From Paractinoplanes brasiliensis (GTDB lineage Bacteria > Actinomycetota > Actinomycetes > Mycobacteriales > Micromonosporaceae), in assembly GCF_004362215.1 (NCBI RefSeq), contig NZ_SNWR01000001.1, positions 992,001 to 1,056,000 on the forward strand: a DNA stretch of 64,000 nucleotides, given 5' to 3'. Position numbers and translations under genes: made by a program. The notes below the pieces were generated by a model. The model searched no databases. It was not told where the DNA came from and saw nothing but the letters and a program-made list of their open reading frames with translations. Positions within the stretch are counted from its first letter, which is position 1, and every line of letters starts with the position of its first letter. Below, one piece after another: positions 50,458 through 59,200 of this stretch.

Positions 50458-51366
50458 ATGCGCGTTCTTCTCGCCGGCGCCGCCGTCGTGGCCCTGGCCG
50501 GTGGCTGTGCCGCCCAGCAGCTCCAGGCCCTCGAACCGAAGCTGGAGCTGCGCAACGCCGCGCAGCAGCTGGCCGACGCCCCGCGGGCCGGGTTCACCCT
50601 CAAGGTCACCGGCAACCCGGACGACCTGGTCGCCGCGGCCGGCGAGGACGCCGACGCCCGTACGGTCAAGCAGCTGTTCAACTCGTCGGTCACGCTCGCC
50701 TACGACAAGGGCGGGCCCGGCGCCGACGACGACAGGTCCAGCCTCGCCGCCACGATCGACGGCCTCGCCGGCACGGAGATCCGGTTCGTCGACGGCCTGA
50801 TCTACGCCAAAGCGCCCGTCAGCGAGCTCGCGGCCAAGTTCGGCGCGTCCCCGGCCGAGATCAAGGAGCTGAGCGGGGGCGGATCGGACGTCGACGCGTT
50901 CTTCGCGGGCAAGTGGGTCTCGATCGACCCGTCGTCGTTCCCGCAGGACGAGACGACGCCGAGCCCCGACCAGGAGAAGGCGGTGGCCGAGCTGACCGCG
51001 AGCGCGACCAACCTGCTCGAAGGGGCAGAGGTGGTCCGCGACAGCGCCGACGACAAGCACCTGATCATCACGACGTCGACGGCCAAGGCGTACGGGGAAG
51101 CGAAGCGTTTCGCCACGGCGGTCGAGCCGTCGCTGGCCGCGCGGTTCAAGGAGGCCCCGGCCGACAAGCCGATCGTGCTGGACCTGTGGATCGACAACGG
51201 CAAGCTGACCGCGGCCGAGCTGAACGTGCTGCAGTTCGTCGAGGGCGCGACCGGCCGGGTGGCGGCCCGCCTCGAGGTCAGCGAGCCGCAGCCGATCGAG
51301 GCTCCGGCGGGCGCCACCAAGGTCGACCTGTCCGGGCTGGCCGTGCCCTACCTGGCCGGCGTCTGA
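50458..51366 (+). CDS. lipoprotein, LppX/LprG-like size, family unknown
   Basis: 302 residues. Signal peptide with lipobox (VLLAGAAVVALAGGC, acylated Cys at 17). The mature part is beta-rich with ELTASATNLLEGAEVVRDSA and LVPYLAGV-type end (GLAVPYLAGV). Overall design resembles actinobacterial lipoproteins of the LolA/LppX-like antiparallel sheet type. The specific family is not certain. It would be anchored to the outer face of the membrane. Confidence 0.75.
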   Translation: MRVLLAGAAVVALAGGCAAQQLQALEPKLELRNAAQQLADAPRAGFTLKVTGNPDDLVAAAGEDADARTVKQLFNSSVTLAYDKGGPGADDDRSSLAATIDGLAGTEIRFVDGLIYAKAPVSELAAKFGASPAEIKELSGGGSDVDAFFAGKWVSIDPSSFPQDETTPSPDQEKAVAELTASATNLLEGAEVVRDSADDKHLIITTSTAKAYGEAKRFATAVEPSLAARFKEAPADKPIVLDLWIDNGKLTAAELNVLQFVEGATGRVAARLEVSEPQPIEAPAGATKVDLSGLAVPYLAGV

Positions 51367-51486
51367 GGTTCCGGGGAAAGGGAGACGGCCGGAAGCCCCG
51401 GGAGATCACGCTTTCGCGGATCTGCAACCTGGGGCGACCGGCCGCCGCCAACCCCGTCGGCCGAACCGGCCGTCAGGGTGCATACC

Positions 51487-51690
51487 TCAGAGCGGGCGAA
51501 TGTTCGCGGCCTGCAGGCCCTTGGCGCCCTGCTCGACATCGAACTCGACGCGCTGGTTCTCGTCGAGGCTGCGGTAGCCCGACGACGCGATGGCCGAGAA
51601 GTGGGCGAACACGTCGGCGCCACCGTCGTCCTGGGTGATGAAGCCGAATCCCTTGTCGCCGTTGAACCACTTCACGGTGCCGGTAACCAT
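51487..51690 (-). CDS. cspA: cold-shock protein CspA family
   Basis: 67 residues from ATG 51690. Both RNA-binding motifs are present: GTVKWFNGDKGFGFITQ (RNP1 KGFGFI) and ADVFAHFSAI (RNP2-like VFAHF), closing with AANIRPL. Binds single-stranded RNA/DNA as a chaperone. The ribosome site is GAAAGGAAA, about 4-12 bases upstream of the ATG. The upstream leader is ~90 bases from the 51781 terminator hairpin. Confidence 0.95.
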   Translation of the reverse strand: MVTGTVKWFNGDKGFGFITQDDGGADVFAHFSAIASSGYRSLDENQRVEFDVEQGAKGLQAANIRPL

Positions 51691-51780
51691 CTGACAGTTT
51701 CCTTTCGACTGGTGGAGGAGACGCACTTTACGAGTCCTCCGCGTCGCGGTTGTGATCCTGTCGACCGACGAAACAAAAAA

Positions 51781-51816
51781 GACGCCTGACCCGGGTTGAG
51801 AAACCCGTCAGGCGTC
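51781..51816 (-). terminator. Rho-independent terminator
   Basis: GACGCCTGAC / GTCAGGCGTC arms (10 bp, extended by CCGGGTT / AACCCG-type pairing) with a short loop. On the minus strand it is followed by TTTTTTGTTT, a good U-tract. It ends transcription coming from the reductase gene at 51961-52596 before cspA. Confidence 0.85.
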
Positions 51817-51960
51817 GAAAAAGCACGTCCAAAAGGAAATCAAAACTGCAACCTGGCCAATGTAGCACGGCCACGGCCGCTCGACCGGATGCGCCGGGGG
51901 ACGAAAATGGGGGGATGTCGATTCCCCGCTGGAGCATCGACCCGACGGGCGGGTGCTGGC

Positions 51961-52596
51961 CTACCGTCCGGAGTCCGGCGGCAGCCTGGTCGAGAACGCC
52001 ATCGCCCGGGTGCCGCTGACCTGGTGCGGGGTGGGGCGGTAGGTCAGTTGCAGGCTGCGGTTGTCGAAGGTCCGGCTTTCGAGCAGCTCGAGGTCGAAGT
52101 CGCCCGCGCCGCCGAGGACGGGGCTGGTGCCCGTACGGCCGGAAACGACCGGGAAAATCGTGATCTGCAGGCGGTCGACCAGGCCGGCGGCCATCAGGGC
52201 CCAGTTCAGTTTCAGGCTGGCCTGTGAGCGCAGCGGGACGTCCGACTCCTGCTTGAGGCGGGTCACGATCTCGACGGCGTCGCCGCTCACGACGGTCGCG
52301 TCGGGCCAGCCCAGCGTGCCGGTCAGCGTCGACGAGATCACCGTGGCGGGCGAGCGCATCGTGCGGACGTTCCACTCGTCGAGCGCGTTCGGGTCGTCGC
52401 CCGCCATGATCTGAGCCATCTCGCGGAACGTGGTGGCCCCGTAGACCATCCGCTGGCCGGTCTCGAAGATGGCGGCCCGGTGCGCGAGCAGCTCGGGGCC
52501 CTGCTTGCTCCAGTAGCCACCCCAGTCGGCCCCCTCGACGAACGAGCCGTACCCGTCAAGGGTGGAGAAGACGTCCCAGGTGTAAACGGCGGTCAT
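51961..52596 (-). CDS. RibD C-terminal / dihydrofolate-reductase-like protein
   Basis: 211 residues: VYTWDVFSTLDGYGSFVEGA, QRMVYGATTFREMAQIMAG, KQESDVPLRSQASLKLNWAL, then GLVDRLQITIFPVVSGRTG. The pattern is that of RibD-C/YyaP-type reductases, which bind NADPH. The exact substrate is unknown. It has an upstream ribosome site GAGAGGAACC. Confidence 0.85.
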   Translation of the reverse strand: MTAVYTWDVFSTLDGYGSFVEGADWGGYWSKQGPELLAHRAAIFETGQRMVYGATTFREMAQIMAGDDPNALDEWNVRTMRSPATVISSTLTGTLGWPDATVVSGDAVEIVTRLKQESDVPLRSQASLKLNWALMAAGLVDRLQITIFPVVSGRTGTSPVLGGAGDFDLELLESRTFDNRSLQLTYRPTPHQVSGTRAMAFSTRLPPDSGR

Positions 52597-52658
52597 GTCG
52601 GTTCCTCTCGTCGGGTTCTCTCACCCTCCCCACGAACGGGACCGGCCCGGCCCGACAG

Positions 52659-54017
52659 TCATTCCATCAGCGGCCGCGTCAGGGATCTCGGCTCCCGCCC
52701 GGCGAGCAGCCAGCCGAGAGCGGCGGCGAGCAGCGGCACACCGACGGCGATCACGAGCAGGTCGACCACCGGCACTCGCGCCAGCTCGGTGAGCTGACTG
52801 CGGGACGAGCCCGCCAGGATGAGCGTGTACGCCGTGCCGATGCCCAGGACCGCGCCGAGCAGCGCCAGCCCGCCGGCCGTGGCCGAGGTGAGGCTGCGCC
52901 GGATGCCGCCCGTCGCGCCGGTGGCGGTGAGCACGCGCAGGTCGCCCGCCGCCTCGGCCCGGATCAGCCCGACGGTCATGGCCAGGATGGCGAGGGCGAG
53001 AACGGCTCCGCCCGCCGTCGCGATCGCCCGTAACGCCGCCAGCCCACCGCGGTTGTCCCCGGCGGCGCCGTGTTCGAGGACGTTCGCCACGATCACGATG
53101 GCGGCCGGGACGGCGAGCGCCAGGCTGATGGCGGCCAGCGCGGCGCTCGACCGGGCCTGGTGGCGGCCGAGGTCGCGCCAGGCCAGCCGGGGCGCGACGG
53201 GAAGCCGGGCGCCGGCGGCGGCGAGCACCCGCACCGCCGAGGGGGCGACGAACAGCAACGCCAGCCCGATCGCCAGGGTGCCCGCGACGATCAGCGCCGC
53301 CTCGGTGATCCGCAGATCGTCGCCCGCGGCCGGGCTGCTGCGGTGTGCGAGAGCGATCCTGAGCGACACAACGCCCAGCGTGACGAGCACGGCAGCCGCC
53401 ACGGCCGACCGGCGCGCCCGCTTGGGTCGTGGCGGGCGCGCGGACAGGGCCCGGGTGATCGGCACCCGGGCGGCGGCGCGGGCCGGTCGCCACGCCGCCG
53501 CTGTCGCCGTCAGGACGGCCAGCAGCACGACGGCGGCGATCTGCCACCACGGCAGGTCCAGCCGGTCGACGCGGCGCCCCACCACCGTCTCGAACCGTGG
53601 TGTCACGGCGATCCACATCAGGGTGCCCGCGACCGCGCCGGTCATCGAGGCGGTGACACCGACCGCGGCGCCGTGGGCCAGCAGCACGAGGCGAAGGTGC
53701 CGGGGGCTCGCCCCGACCGCGGCGAGCAGGCCCAGTTGCCGCAGCCGCCGGTGCGCGAGGACGGCGAACCCGGCGGACGCGATCAGGCAGACGAGCAGCA
53801 TGGCGACCGCGTAGACGCCGAACACCGCGGCAGCCGCTTCCACCCACGCGCCCGGCGGGGTCACGTGGTAGCCGGCCGACACCGCCACGGCGGCCACGGC
53901 GACGGCAACGGCCAGCAGAGTCAGCACCATGACCTGCTGGCGCCACTCCCGGCGGAACATCCGCCAGGCCCAGCGGACAACCGCGCGCCGGGCCGGCAGT
54001 CCCCCGTCCCGGCTCAC
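52659..54017 (-). CDS. FtsX-type ABC transporter permease
   Basis: 452 residues with about eight membrane helices in two FtsX-like blocks (MVLTLLAVAVAVAAVAVSAG; AMLLVCLIASAGFAVLAHRR; LLAHGAAVGVTASMTGAVAG; ALALAILAMTVGLIRAEA; GLALLGAVLGIGTAYTLILA). The long extracellular loop typical of MacB is reduced. Coupled by a 4-base overlap to the ATPase gene. Substrate is probably a peptide, lipid or drug; not predictable. Confidence 0.85.
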   Translation of the reverse strand: MSRDGGLPARRAVVRWAWRMFRREWRQQVMVLTLLAVAVAVAAVAVSAGYHVTPPGAWVEAAAAVFGVYAVAMLLVCLIASAGFAVLAHRRLRQLGLLAAVGASPRHLRLVLLAHGAAVGVTASMTGAVAGTLMWIAVTPRFETVVGRRVDRLDLPWWQIAAVVLLAVLTATAAAWRPARAAARVPITRALSARPPRPKRARRSAVAAAVLVTLGVVSLRIALAHRSSPAAGDDLRITEAALIVAGTLAIGLALLFVAPSAVRVLAAAGARLPVAPRLAWRDLGRHQARSSAALAAISLALAVPAAIVIVANVLEHGAAGDNRGGLAALRAIATAGGAVLALAILAMTVGLIRAEAAGDLRVLTATGATGGIRRSLTSATAGGLALLGAVLGIGTAYTLILAGSSRSQLTELARVPVVDLLVIAVGVPLLAAALGWLLAGREPRSLTRPLME

Positions 54018-54739
54018 GCGTTCGCTCCCGGCGTGAGCAGGGACTCCGGGCCGGGGCCGGGCGCTGTCTGATCAACCGCGCGGCCGTCGCGCAGGAACAC
54101 CACGCGGTCCGCCCAGGAAGCCATCTGGGCGTCGTGGGTGACCATCACGGTGGCCACCCCGTCGTGACCGGCCTGGCGCAGCATCCGCATCACCGCCTCA
54201 CCGCTGAGCGAATCGAGGGCGCCGGTGGGCTCGTCGGCAAGCAGCACCTGCCGATCACCGACGACGGCCCGCGCGATCGCCACCCGCTGGCTCTCGCCGC
54301 CGGACAACTCGTCGGGGTAACGGGTGGCCCGCTCGGCCAGCCCGAGCCGGTCGAGCACGTCCATCGCGGCGGCCCGGGCGGCCTTGACCCGCACGCCGTC
54401 CAGCTCCAGCGGAAGCGCCACGTTCTCGACGGCCGTCAGCCCGGCGAGGAGGTTGTAGTTCTGGAACACGTACCCGATCGTCTGGCGTCGCAGCCGCGCC
54501 CGGTCGTTGCGGGACCGGCGCGCCACCTCCTGACCGGCGATGACGACGTCGCCGGCGGTCGGCTCCTCCAGCGTGCCGGCGATCGTGAGCAGCGTGCTCT
54601 TGCCGGAGCCGCTCGGGCCCATCACGGCCACCAGTTCGCCCGTGCGGACGGTCAGGTCGACCTCGCGCAGGGCGTGCACCTCGGTGGGGCCCGATCCGTA
54701 GACCTTCGACACTCCGCGCAGCTCGACCGCCGCGCTCAT
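54014..54739 (-). CDS. ABC transporter ATP-binding protein (MacB/LolD type)
   Basis: 241 residues. Walker A MGPSGSGKSTLLTI, signature LSGGESQRVAIARAV, Walker B VLLADEPTGALDSLSGEA and the H-loop MVTHDAQMASWAD are all intact. The LSGGE and DEPTGALD pattern marks the LolD/MacB group. Works with the FtsX permease encoded next. Overlaps the PadR stop by 4 bases. Confidence 0.95.
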   Translation of the reverse strand: MSAAVELRGVSKVYGSGPTEVHALREVDLTVRTGELVAVMGPSGSGKSTLLTIAGTLEEPTAGDVVIAGQEVARRSRNDRARLRRQTIGYVFQNYNLLAGLTAVENVALPLELDGVRVKAARAAAMDVLDRLGLAERATRYPDELSGGESQRVAIARAVVGDRQVLLADEPTGALDSLSGEAVMRMLRQAGHDGVATVMVTHDAQMASWADRVVFLRDGRAVDQTAPGPGPESLLTPGANA

Positions 54740-55335
54740 CGCCGGACTCCCGCGATCCGGCGGCCGATGCGCGGCCGGGAAACCGGTTGCTCGCCCGCGG
54801 CTTGTTCACCGGAGGCGCGTGCCGGCAGGCGGCTGAGCCGGGAGTCCGCCGCGTCGAGCCACCGGACGATCGCCTCGATCCGGAACAGCTCCGCGTCAAC
54901 GATGAGGGCCAGCTCCACCTCGTCCTCGGCGACCTCGCCCTTGAGGCGGGTGTACTCCTGCATGGCCTGAACCAGCTGCCGCCGGTGCACCTGAAGCAGC
55001 GCGGGCAGATCGACGCCGGGCACCCGCATCGCCACCAGAACCTTGATGACAAGCTCGTCGCGGGGCGGCGGAACCACGTCGGGCGGTGTTCGCAGCCACT
55101 CGCTCAGCTCGCCGGAGCCGGACGCCGTGATCGCGTACACGGTCTGCGGGCTCGCGCCGCCGGAGCCCTCCACCTCGACGAGCCCGTCGCGCTCCAGGCG
55201 CTGCAGCGTGGTGTAGACCTGCCCGACGTTGAGCGGCCACACCTCCCCCGTTCGAGCTTCGAACTCCTGCCGGAGCTGGAGGCCGTACTTCGGGCCCTCG
55301 CTGAGCAGGGCCAACAGGGCGTGCCGTATCGTCAT
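54736..55335 (-). CDS. PadR-family transcriptional regulator
   Basis: 199 residues from ATG 55335. PadR winged helix: TIRHALLALLSEGPKYGLQL, QEFEARTGEVWPLNVGQVY, TTLQRLERDGLVEVEGSGG, then the C-terminal dimerisation helices (VHRRQLVQAMQEYTRLKGEV). First gene of the operon with the ABC transporter, and preceded by a perfect palindrome, so it probably represses its own operon until a transported compound binds. Confidence 0.9.
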   Translation of the reverse strand: MTIRHALLALLSEGPKYGLQLRQEFEARTGEVWPLNVGQVYTTLQRLERDGLVEVEGSGGASPQTVYAITASGSGELSEWLRTPPDVVPPPRDELVIKVLVAMRVPGVDLPALLQVHRRQLVQAMQEYTRLKGEVAEDEVELALIVDAELFRIEAIVRWLDAADSRLSRLPARASGEQAAGEQPVSRPRIGRRIAGVRR

Positions 55336-55344
55336 ACCGGGTAA

Positions 55345-55357
55345 TATACTCAGTATA
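55345..55357. promoter_or_regulatory. PadR operator overlapping the -10 region
   Basis: TATACTCAGTATA is a perfect 13-bp palindrome 10 bases upstream of the PadR start. It contains TATACT in either direction, so it can serve as a -10 element blocked by PadR. The very short leader suggests transcription begins close to the ATG. Confidence 0.65.
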
Positions 55358-55414
55358 CGGAGGGTGAAACAAGGGGCGGCCCCGCAGGAACCGCCCTTTG
55401 TTACTGCCGGCGGG

Positions 55415-55888
55415 TCAGAGGCCGCGGCGGCGGTTCCAGTCGATGACGTACCAGGCATAGAGGATGTTGCCCAGGCCCGCCGTGAAGAAGAACAGCAGCA
55501 CGTGTACGCCGAACGACTGCCGCTTACGCAGCCCGTGGCCCCCCGCGAACGCCGCGGCGGTGGTGCTGTTCTGGATGATGACCTGGGGCGGGGGCGCGTA
55601 CTGCTGCTGGTAGGGCTGCTGCTGCGGGTACGGGGAGTAGGCCGGCTGCTGCGGGTAACCCTGCTGCGGATACCCCTGCTGCGGGTAAGCCTGCTGCTGC
55701 GGATACGGCTGGCCGTACTGCTGCTGCTCCTGATACGGCTGACCGTAGTGCTGAGGCGGGGCCGGCGGGTAAGCGGCGGGCGGGGCCGACGCCGGCGGGT
55801 AAGCGGGCGCGACGGCCGGCGGGGGCTCGCCGTAGGGCGGGTAGCCACCGTAGGAGGGTTGGTCGTGGTTCGGGACCGGGTGGGACAC
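55415..55888 (-). CDS. Pro/Gln/Tyr-rich membrane protein
   Basis: 157 residues from GTG 55888 (GGAG 7 bases upstream). The N-terminal ~105 residues are Pro/Tyr/Gln-rich with repeated YPQQG units. The C-terminus has a hydrophobic segment (FGVHVLLFFFTAGLGNILYA, then WYVIDWNRRRG) with one or two membrane passes. Similar proteins in actinobacteria are of unknown function; the low-complexity part may mediate protein contacts. Confidence 0.75.
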   Translation of the reverse strand: MSHPVPNHDQPSYGGYPPYGEPPPAVAPAYPPASAPPAAYPPAPPQHYGQPYQEQQQYGQPYPQQQAYPQQGYPQQGYPQQPAYSPYPQQQPYQQQYAPPPQVIIQNSTTAAAFAGGHGLRKRQSFGVHVLLFFFTAGLGNILYAWYVIDWNRRRGL

Positions 55889-56008
55889 GGCGGCACTCCA
55901 GTGGATCTTGGGACGTGAAACCGCAGAGTAGTTGCTGCTCACGACAGGTGGAGGTCGTCCTGACGGTCAGTTCGGCTCGCCGAACAGCCGGTAGTTCGCC
56001 TGTCTGCC

Positions 56009-56236
56009 GTGGCGGGCACAGGGGAAGAATCGAAGGCCTTCGAACACGCCGTGATCGCGTTGGTGGTGCGTGCGCCGGCGACCCTGGGCCTCGTGGGGGG
56101 GGTCGCCCTGGCAGCGGGGGTATGCCGGCCGCCGGTGCGGGGCGGGCGGGTTGGTGGCCGTCGCCGCCGGGGCCCTGTTTCTGGCCTTCTCGGCGGGGCC
56201 GTCCTGTTCGTGATGTCGGCGGGCTTCCTCGATTGA
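56009..56236 (+). CDS. small two-pass membrane protein (tentative)
   Basis: 75 residues from GTG 56009 with two hydrophobic stretches (APATLGLVGGVALAAGV; VSGLLGGAVLFVMSAGF) and a basic loop between. Composition is plausible but GC-rich shadow frames complicate the call. It converges on the gene at 56241. Confidence 0.35.
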   Translation: MAGTGEESKAFEHAVIALVVRAPATLGLVGGVALAAGVCRPPVRGGRVGGRRRRGPVSGLLGGAVLFVMSAGFLD

Positions 56237-56240
56237 GCCC

Positions 56241-57356
56241 TCAACCCGTGCAGCGGTAGGCGACCTCGGCGCCGGACCGGATGGGGGTCGGCTCGATGAT
56301 GTTGACGGTGGCGGTCTCGGTGGTGGAGCCGACGCCGCTGAACGTCCAGCGGAGGGTCAGGGTGGCGGTGCTCCTGCCCCGGCCGACCTGCTCGGTGAGC
56401 ACGTCACCGGGCGGGGCGTCGGAGCGGAACCACTGGTAGCGGATAACGCCGCTGCGGCCGTTGGTGCGTACGGTGGCGACCACGTCGACGGTGACGTCGC
56501 AGCGCTCCCCCGCGGGTTGCGGCACGGCGACGGTGACGCTTTCCAGCTCGAGGGGCCGGAGCCGCTGCCACAGATACAGCCCGACCACGGCGATCAGCAC
56601 GATCGTGAGCAGTGTGGAGAGCACCGACACCAGCCGGCGCCACAGCGGCCGCCCGGCGGGAGCAGGGGTGGGCCAGTCAGGCGCGGCGGACGGCGTGGCC
56701 GGCACGCCGGGTCCGAACCGGAGCTCGGCCTCGACCCGTACGGTTGGCGCCGGTTGCGATCCCGGCGCCGGCGCCGGTTGACGGCCGCGTGCGGCCTCCG
56801 GTTGCGGCCGCTGGTCGTGCCACGCCGGCTGCGGTCCCTGATCGTGCCACGCCGACTGCGGCTGATGGACGGTTGGCGCCGGTTGCGGGTCGTGGGGCGC
56901 CGGCGCGGAGGGAGTGAAGCGGGCGGTCTGGTTCGGCCCGCCGAGGCGCACGGTCGCCCCCGGCTGAGGTCCGTAGGCACCCGGCTCCCCGTGCGCTCGT
57001 TGGTCGGGGGACGGCGACTGGCCGATCCCCTGCGATTGCGGCTGATAACCGATTCCCGGCGGCGGCTGACGGACGGTCGGCGCCGAGCGAGGATCGTGCA
57101 CCGTCGGTGTGGCGGGGGCGAAGTGGACCGTCTGGTTCGGGTCGCCGGGGTGCGCTGCGGGATCGATGTGAGTGGCCCCGTCCCGGGACCCGGCAGGATC
57201 GACGTGAGTGGGCCCGCCCCGGGACGCGGCGGGGGTGATGCGGGTGGTCTGGTCGAGGTCGGTCCCGTCGAGGTGGACGGTGGGGGCGGGGCGGTTGATG
57301 GTTGCCCACGGGTCGGCCGGGGGCGTCATCCGGTCGTCGAACGGTTCCTCCGGCAC
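56241..57356 (-). CDS. proline-rich single-pass protein, partner of Ser/Thr kinase
   Basis: 371 residues. A long Pro/Gln/Thr-rich cytoplasmic part with repeated 'QTxxF/xP', PTVH and HDPQPAP motifs (possible kinase substrate sites) is followed by one membrane segment (LVSVLSTLLTIVLIAVVGLY) and an Ig-like extracellular domain with two Cys (ERCDVTVDVVATVRTNGRSG; end RSGAEVAYRCTG). Encoded 9 bases behind the kinase gene, so it is probably a substrate or co-receptor. Confidence 0.75.
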   Translation of the reverse strand: MPEEPFDDRMTPPADPWATINRPAPTVHLDGTDLDQTTRITPAASRGGPTHVDPAGSRDGATHIDPAAHPGDPNQTVHFAPATPTVHDPRSAPTVRQPPPGIGYQPQSQGIGQSPSPDQRAHGEPGAYGPQPGATVRLGGPNQTARFTPSAPAPHDPQPAPTVHQPQSAWHDQGPQPAWHDQRPQPEAARGRQPAPAPGSQPAPTVRVEAELRFGPGVPATPSAAPDWPTPAPAGRPLWRRLVSVLSTLLTIVLIAVVGLYLWQRLRPLELESVTVAVPQPAGERCDVTVDVVATVRTNGRSGVIRYQWFRSDAPPGDVLTEQVGRGRSTATLTLRWTFSGVGSTTETATVNIIEPTPIRSGAEVAYRCTG

Positions 57357-57365
57357 GGCCGCCTC

Positions 57366-59015
57366 CTATCCGGGGCTGCAGAAGTTGGTGAGGCTGACGA
57401 AGGCCGACGACGCCGACTGGGCCGAGTTGCCCGCGGCGTCGACGGCCGTGACCGAGACGGGGATGCGGGTTGCCGTCCGCGGCATCGGCAGCGGCCCCAG
57501 CGTCCCCGAGAAGACGTTGCCTCCGGCCGAGCTCATGGCCCCGGTGGAGGTGGAGCCGCCGAGGGAGTAGCTGAAGCTGACCCGCAGAGCCGACGGGCCG
57601 CTGCGGTCGTCCGTGACGGTGGCCGAGATGGTGCTGGTGCGGAAGCCGTACTGGCACTTCTCGCCCTCGATCGTCGTCCGGCTGGCGCTGACCCGACCGA
57701 CGGCGGGGGCGGCAGTGTCGGGCCTGGTCGACGGGGAGGCGCTGGCCGGCGGGCTCGGCGTGGTGGCCGCCGGGGTGGGGGCGGGTGGGGGCGCAGGCGC
57801 CCCAGGGTCCGGCGGCGGGCCGGTCGTGGCGGCGCTGGTCCCGGGCAGAGCGGCCGTCGGAGTCGCGGTCAGGGCAGGGGTCGCGGTGGCGGTGGGCGCC
57901 GGGGTGGGGGTCACCGTGCCGCTGGGCAACACCAAGGGCGCAGCGGTTGTGGACCCCGGCCCGAAGACAGAGTTGGCCCGGGCTTCGGCGGTGGCCGGTG
58001 ACGCGGCCGCCGCGTACCGATAAGCCGCCCCGCCGACGAGCAGGGCGGCGACGAGGGCCCCGCCGGTCAGCGCGAGCCCCTTGCGGCTCCGCATGAAGCC
58101 GACCGACGTGGTGGCGACGCTGACCGAGCCGTCGGAGCCCTCCGGGAACGGCCACAAGGCGGCCAGCAGGGCGGCCCGGCGCGCCAGCTCGCGCAGCCCG
58201 CGGTCCTCCCAGTCCGGCCCGTACGCCGTCCCGGCGACCTGCTCGAGCTGGTCGAGGAAGGCCACGGCGTGCGGCGGCCGGTCGGCGGGTTGTTTGGCCA
58301 TGCCGTGCCGCAGCAGCTCATGCACCGGCGCCGGCGCGGGCTCGGTCGGGATGGGCGCGTTGACGTGCTGCTCGTAGAGCGCGAACAGGTTCGGACCGTC
58401 GTACGGGGGTTTTCCCGTGAGGCACTCGAAGAAGGTGGCCGTGGCCGCGTAGATGTCGCAGGCCGGGGTCGCCGGCACCCCGGTCCACTGCTCGGGCGCC
58501 ATGTAGCGGGGCGTGCCGGTGACAACTGTCCCGGTGCCCTGGCCGACCGGCGTGGCGATGCCGAAGTCGGCCAGCTTGCTGCGCCCCTCCCCCGTGACCA
58601 GCACGTTCTCGGGTTTGTAGTCGCGGTGCACCACGCCGTGGGCGTGCGCGGCGGCCAGCCCGGCGAGGGAGCCCTTGAGCACGCAGAGCGCCGCTTCGGG
58701 GGTGGTGGGGCCGTGCTCGCGCAGCATCTGCCGCAGCGACACGCCGTTGACCAGCTCCATCACGATCGCCGCGCCGCCGGCCGACTCGACGTACTCGTAC
58801 AGCCGCGAGATGTTGGGGTCGTCGATCTCGCCGAGCAGCCGGGCCTCGCGGCGGAAGTCGGCCCGGAAGGCGGTGTCGTCACCGAGCCCGTGGGCCAGGT
58901 ATTTGATCGCGACGGCGGTGCCGGTCTCGTCGTGGGTGGCGAGCACGACGCTGCCCGACGCACCGGCGCCGAGCGGACGAACAGGCGTGTAGCCGGACAG
59001 CTGCCAGCCGCTCAT
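57366..59015 (-). CDS. receptor-type Ser/Thr protein kinase (PASTA-less)
   Basis: 549 residues from ATG 59015. The cytoplasmic kinase domain is complete: glycine loop LGAGASGSVVLATHDE, ATP lysine AVAIKYL, catalytic HGVVHRDYKPENVL, LADFGIATP and GTPRYMAPEQW. One membrane segment (ALTGGALVAALLVGGAAYRY) leads to a Pro/Thr/Ala-rich linker and an extracellular Ig-like domain with Cys (IEGEKCQYGFRTSTISATVT; end FVSLTNFCSPG) instead of PASTA repeats. It probably senses an outside signal and phosphorylates targets including its operon partner. Confidence 0.9.
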   Translation of the reverse strand: MSGWQLSGYTPVRPLGAGASGSVVLATHDETGTAVAIKYLAHGLGDDTAFRADFRREARLLGEIDDPNISRLYEYVESAGGAAIVMELVNGVSLRQMLREHGPTTPEAALCVLKGSLAGLAAAHAHGVVHRDYKPENVLVTGEGRSKLADFGIATPVGQGTGTVVTGTPRYMAPEQWTGVPATPACDIYAATATFFECLTGKPPYDGPNLFALYEQHVNAPIPTEPAPAPVHELLRHGMAKQPADRPPHAVAFLDQLEQVAGTAYGPDWEDRGLRELARRAALLAALWPFPEGSDGSVSVATTSVGFMRSRKGLALTGGALVAALLVGGAAYRYAAAASPATAEARANSVFGPGSTTAAPLVLPSGTVTPTPAPTATATPALTATPTAALPGTSAATTGPPPDPGAPAPPPAPTPAATTPSPPASASPSTRPDTAAPAVGRVSASRTTIEGEKCQYGFRTSTISATVTDDRSGPSALRVSFSYSLGGSTSTGAMSSAGGNVFSGTLGPLPMPRTATRIPVSVTAVDAAGNSAQSASSAFVSLTNFCSPG

Positions 59016-59155
59016 CGCGAGCACTCCACCATCGAAGGGACGGATGTCGGTCTCCGCCGCGCCGCCCATTGTGGCCACGCATCGACGGTGAAGGATCCCC
59101 GCAACGGCTCTTTTCGCCAGCCGTACGGGCGACCCTGGCCGCCGTACGTCGCAAG

Positions 59156-59197
59156 GTCCCGGCGGGTGCGGTGAATGCCCACCACACCCGCCGGGAC
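59156..59197. terminator. hairpin behind GH81 gene
   Basis: Perfect 13-bp arms GTCCCGGCGGGTG / CACCCGCCGGGAC with a 16-nt loop, directly after the GH81 stop (59201). No U-tract, as usual for this type of actinobacterial terminator. Confidence 0.75.
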
Positions 59198-59200
59198 GGC

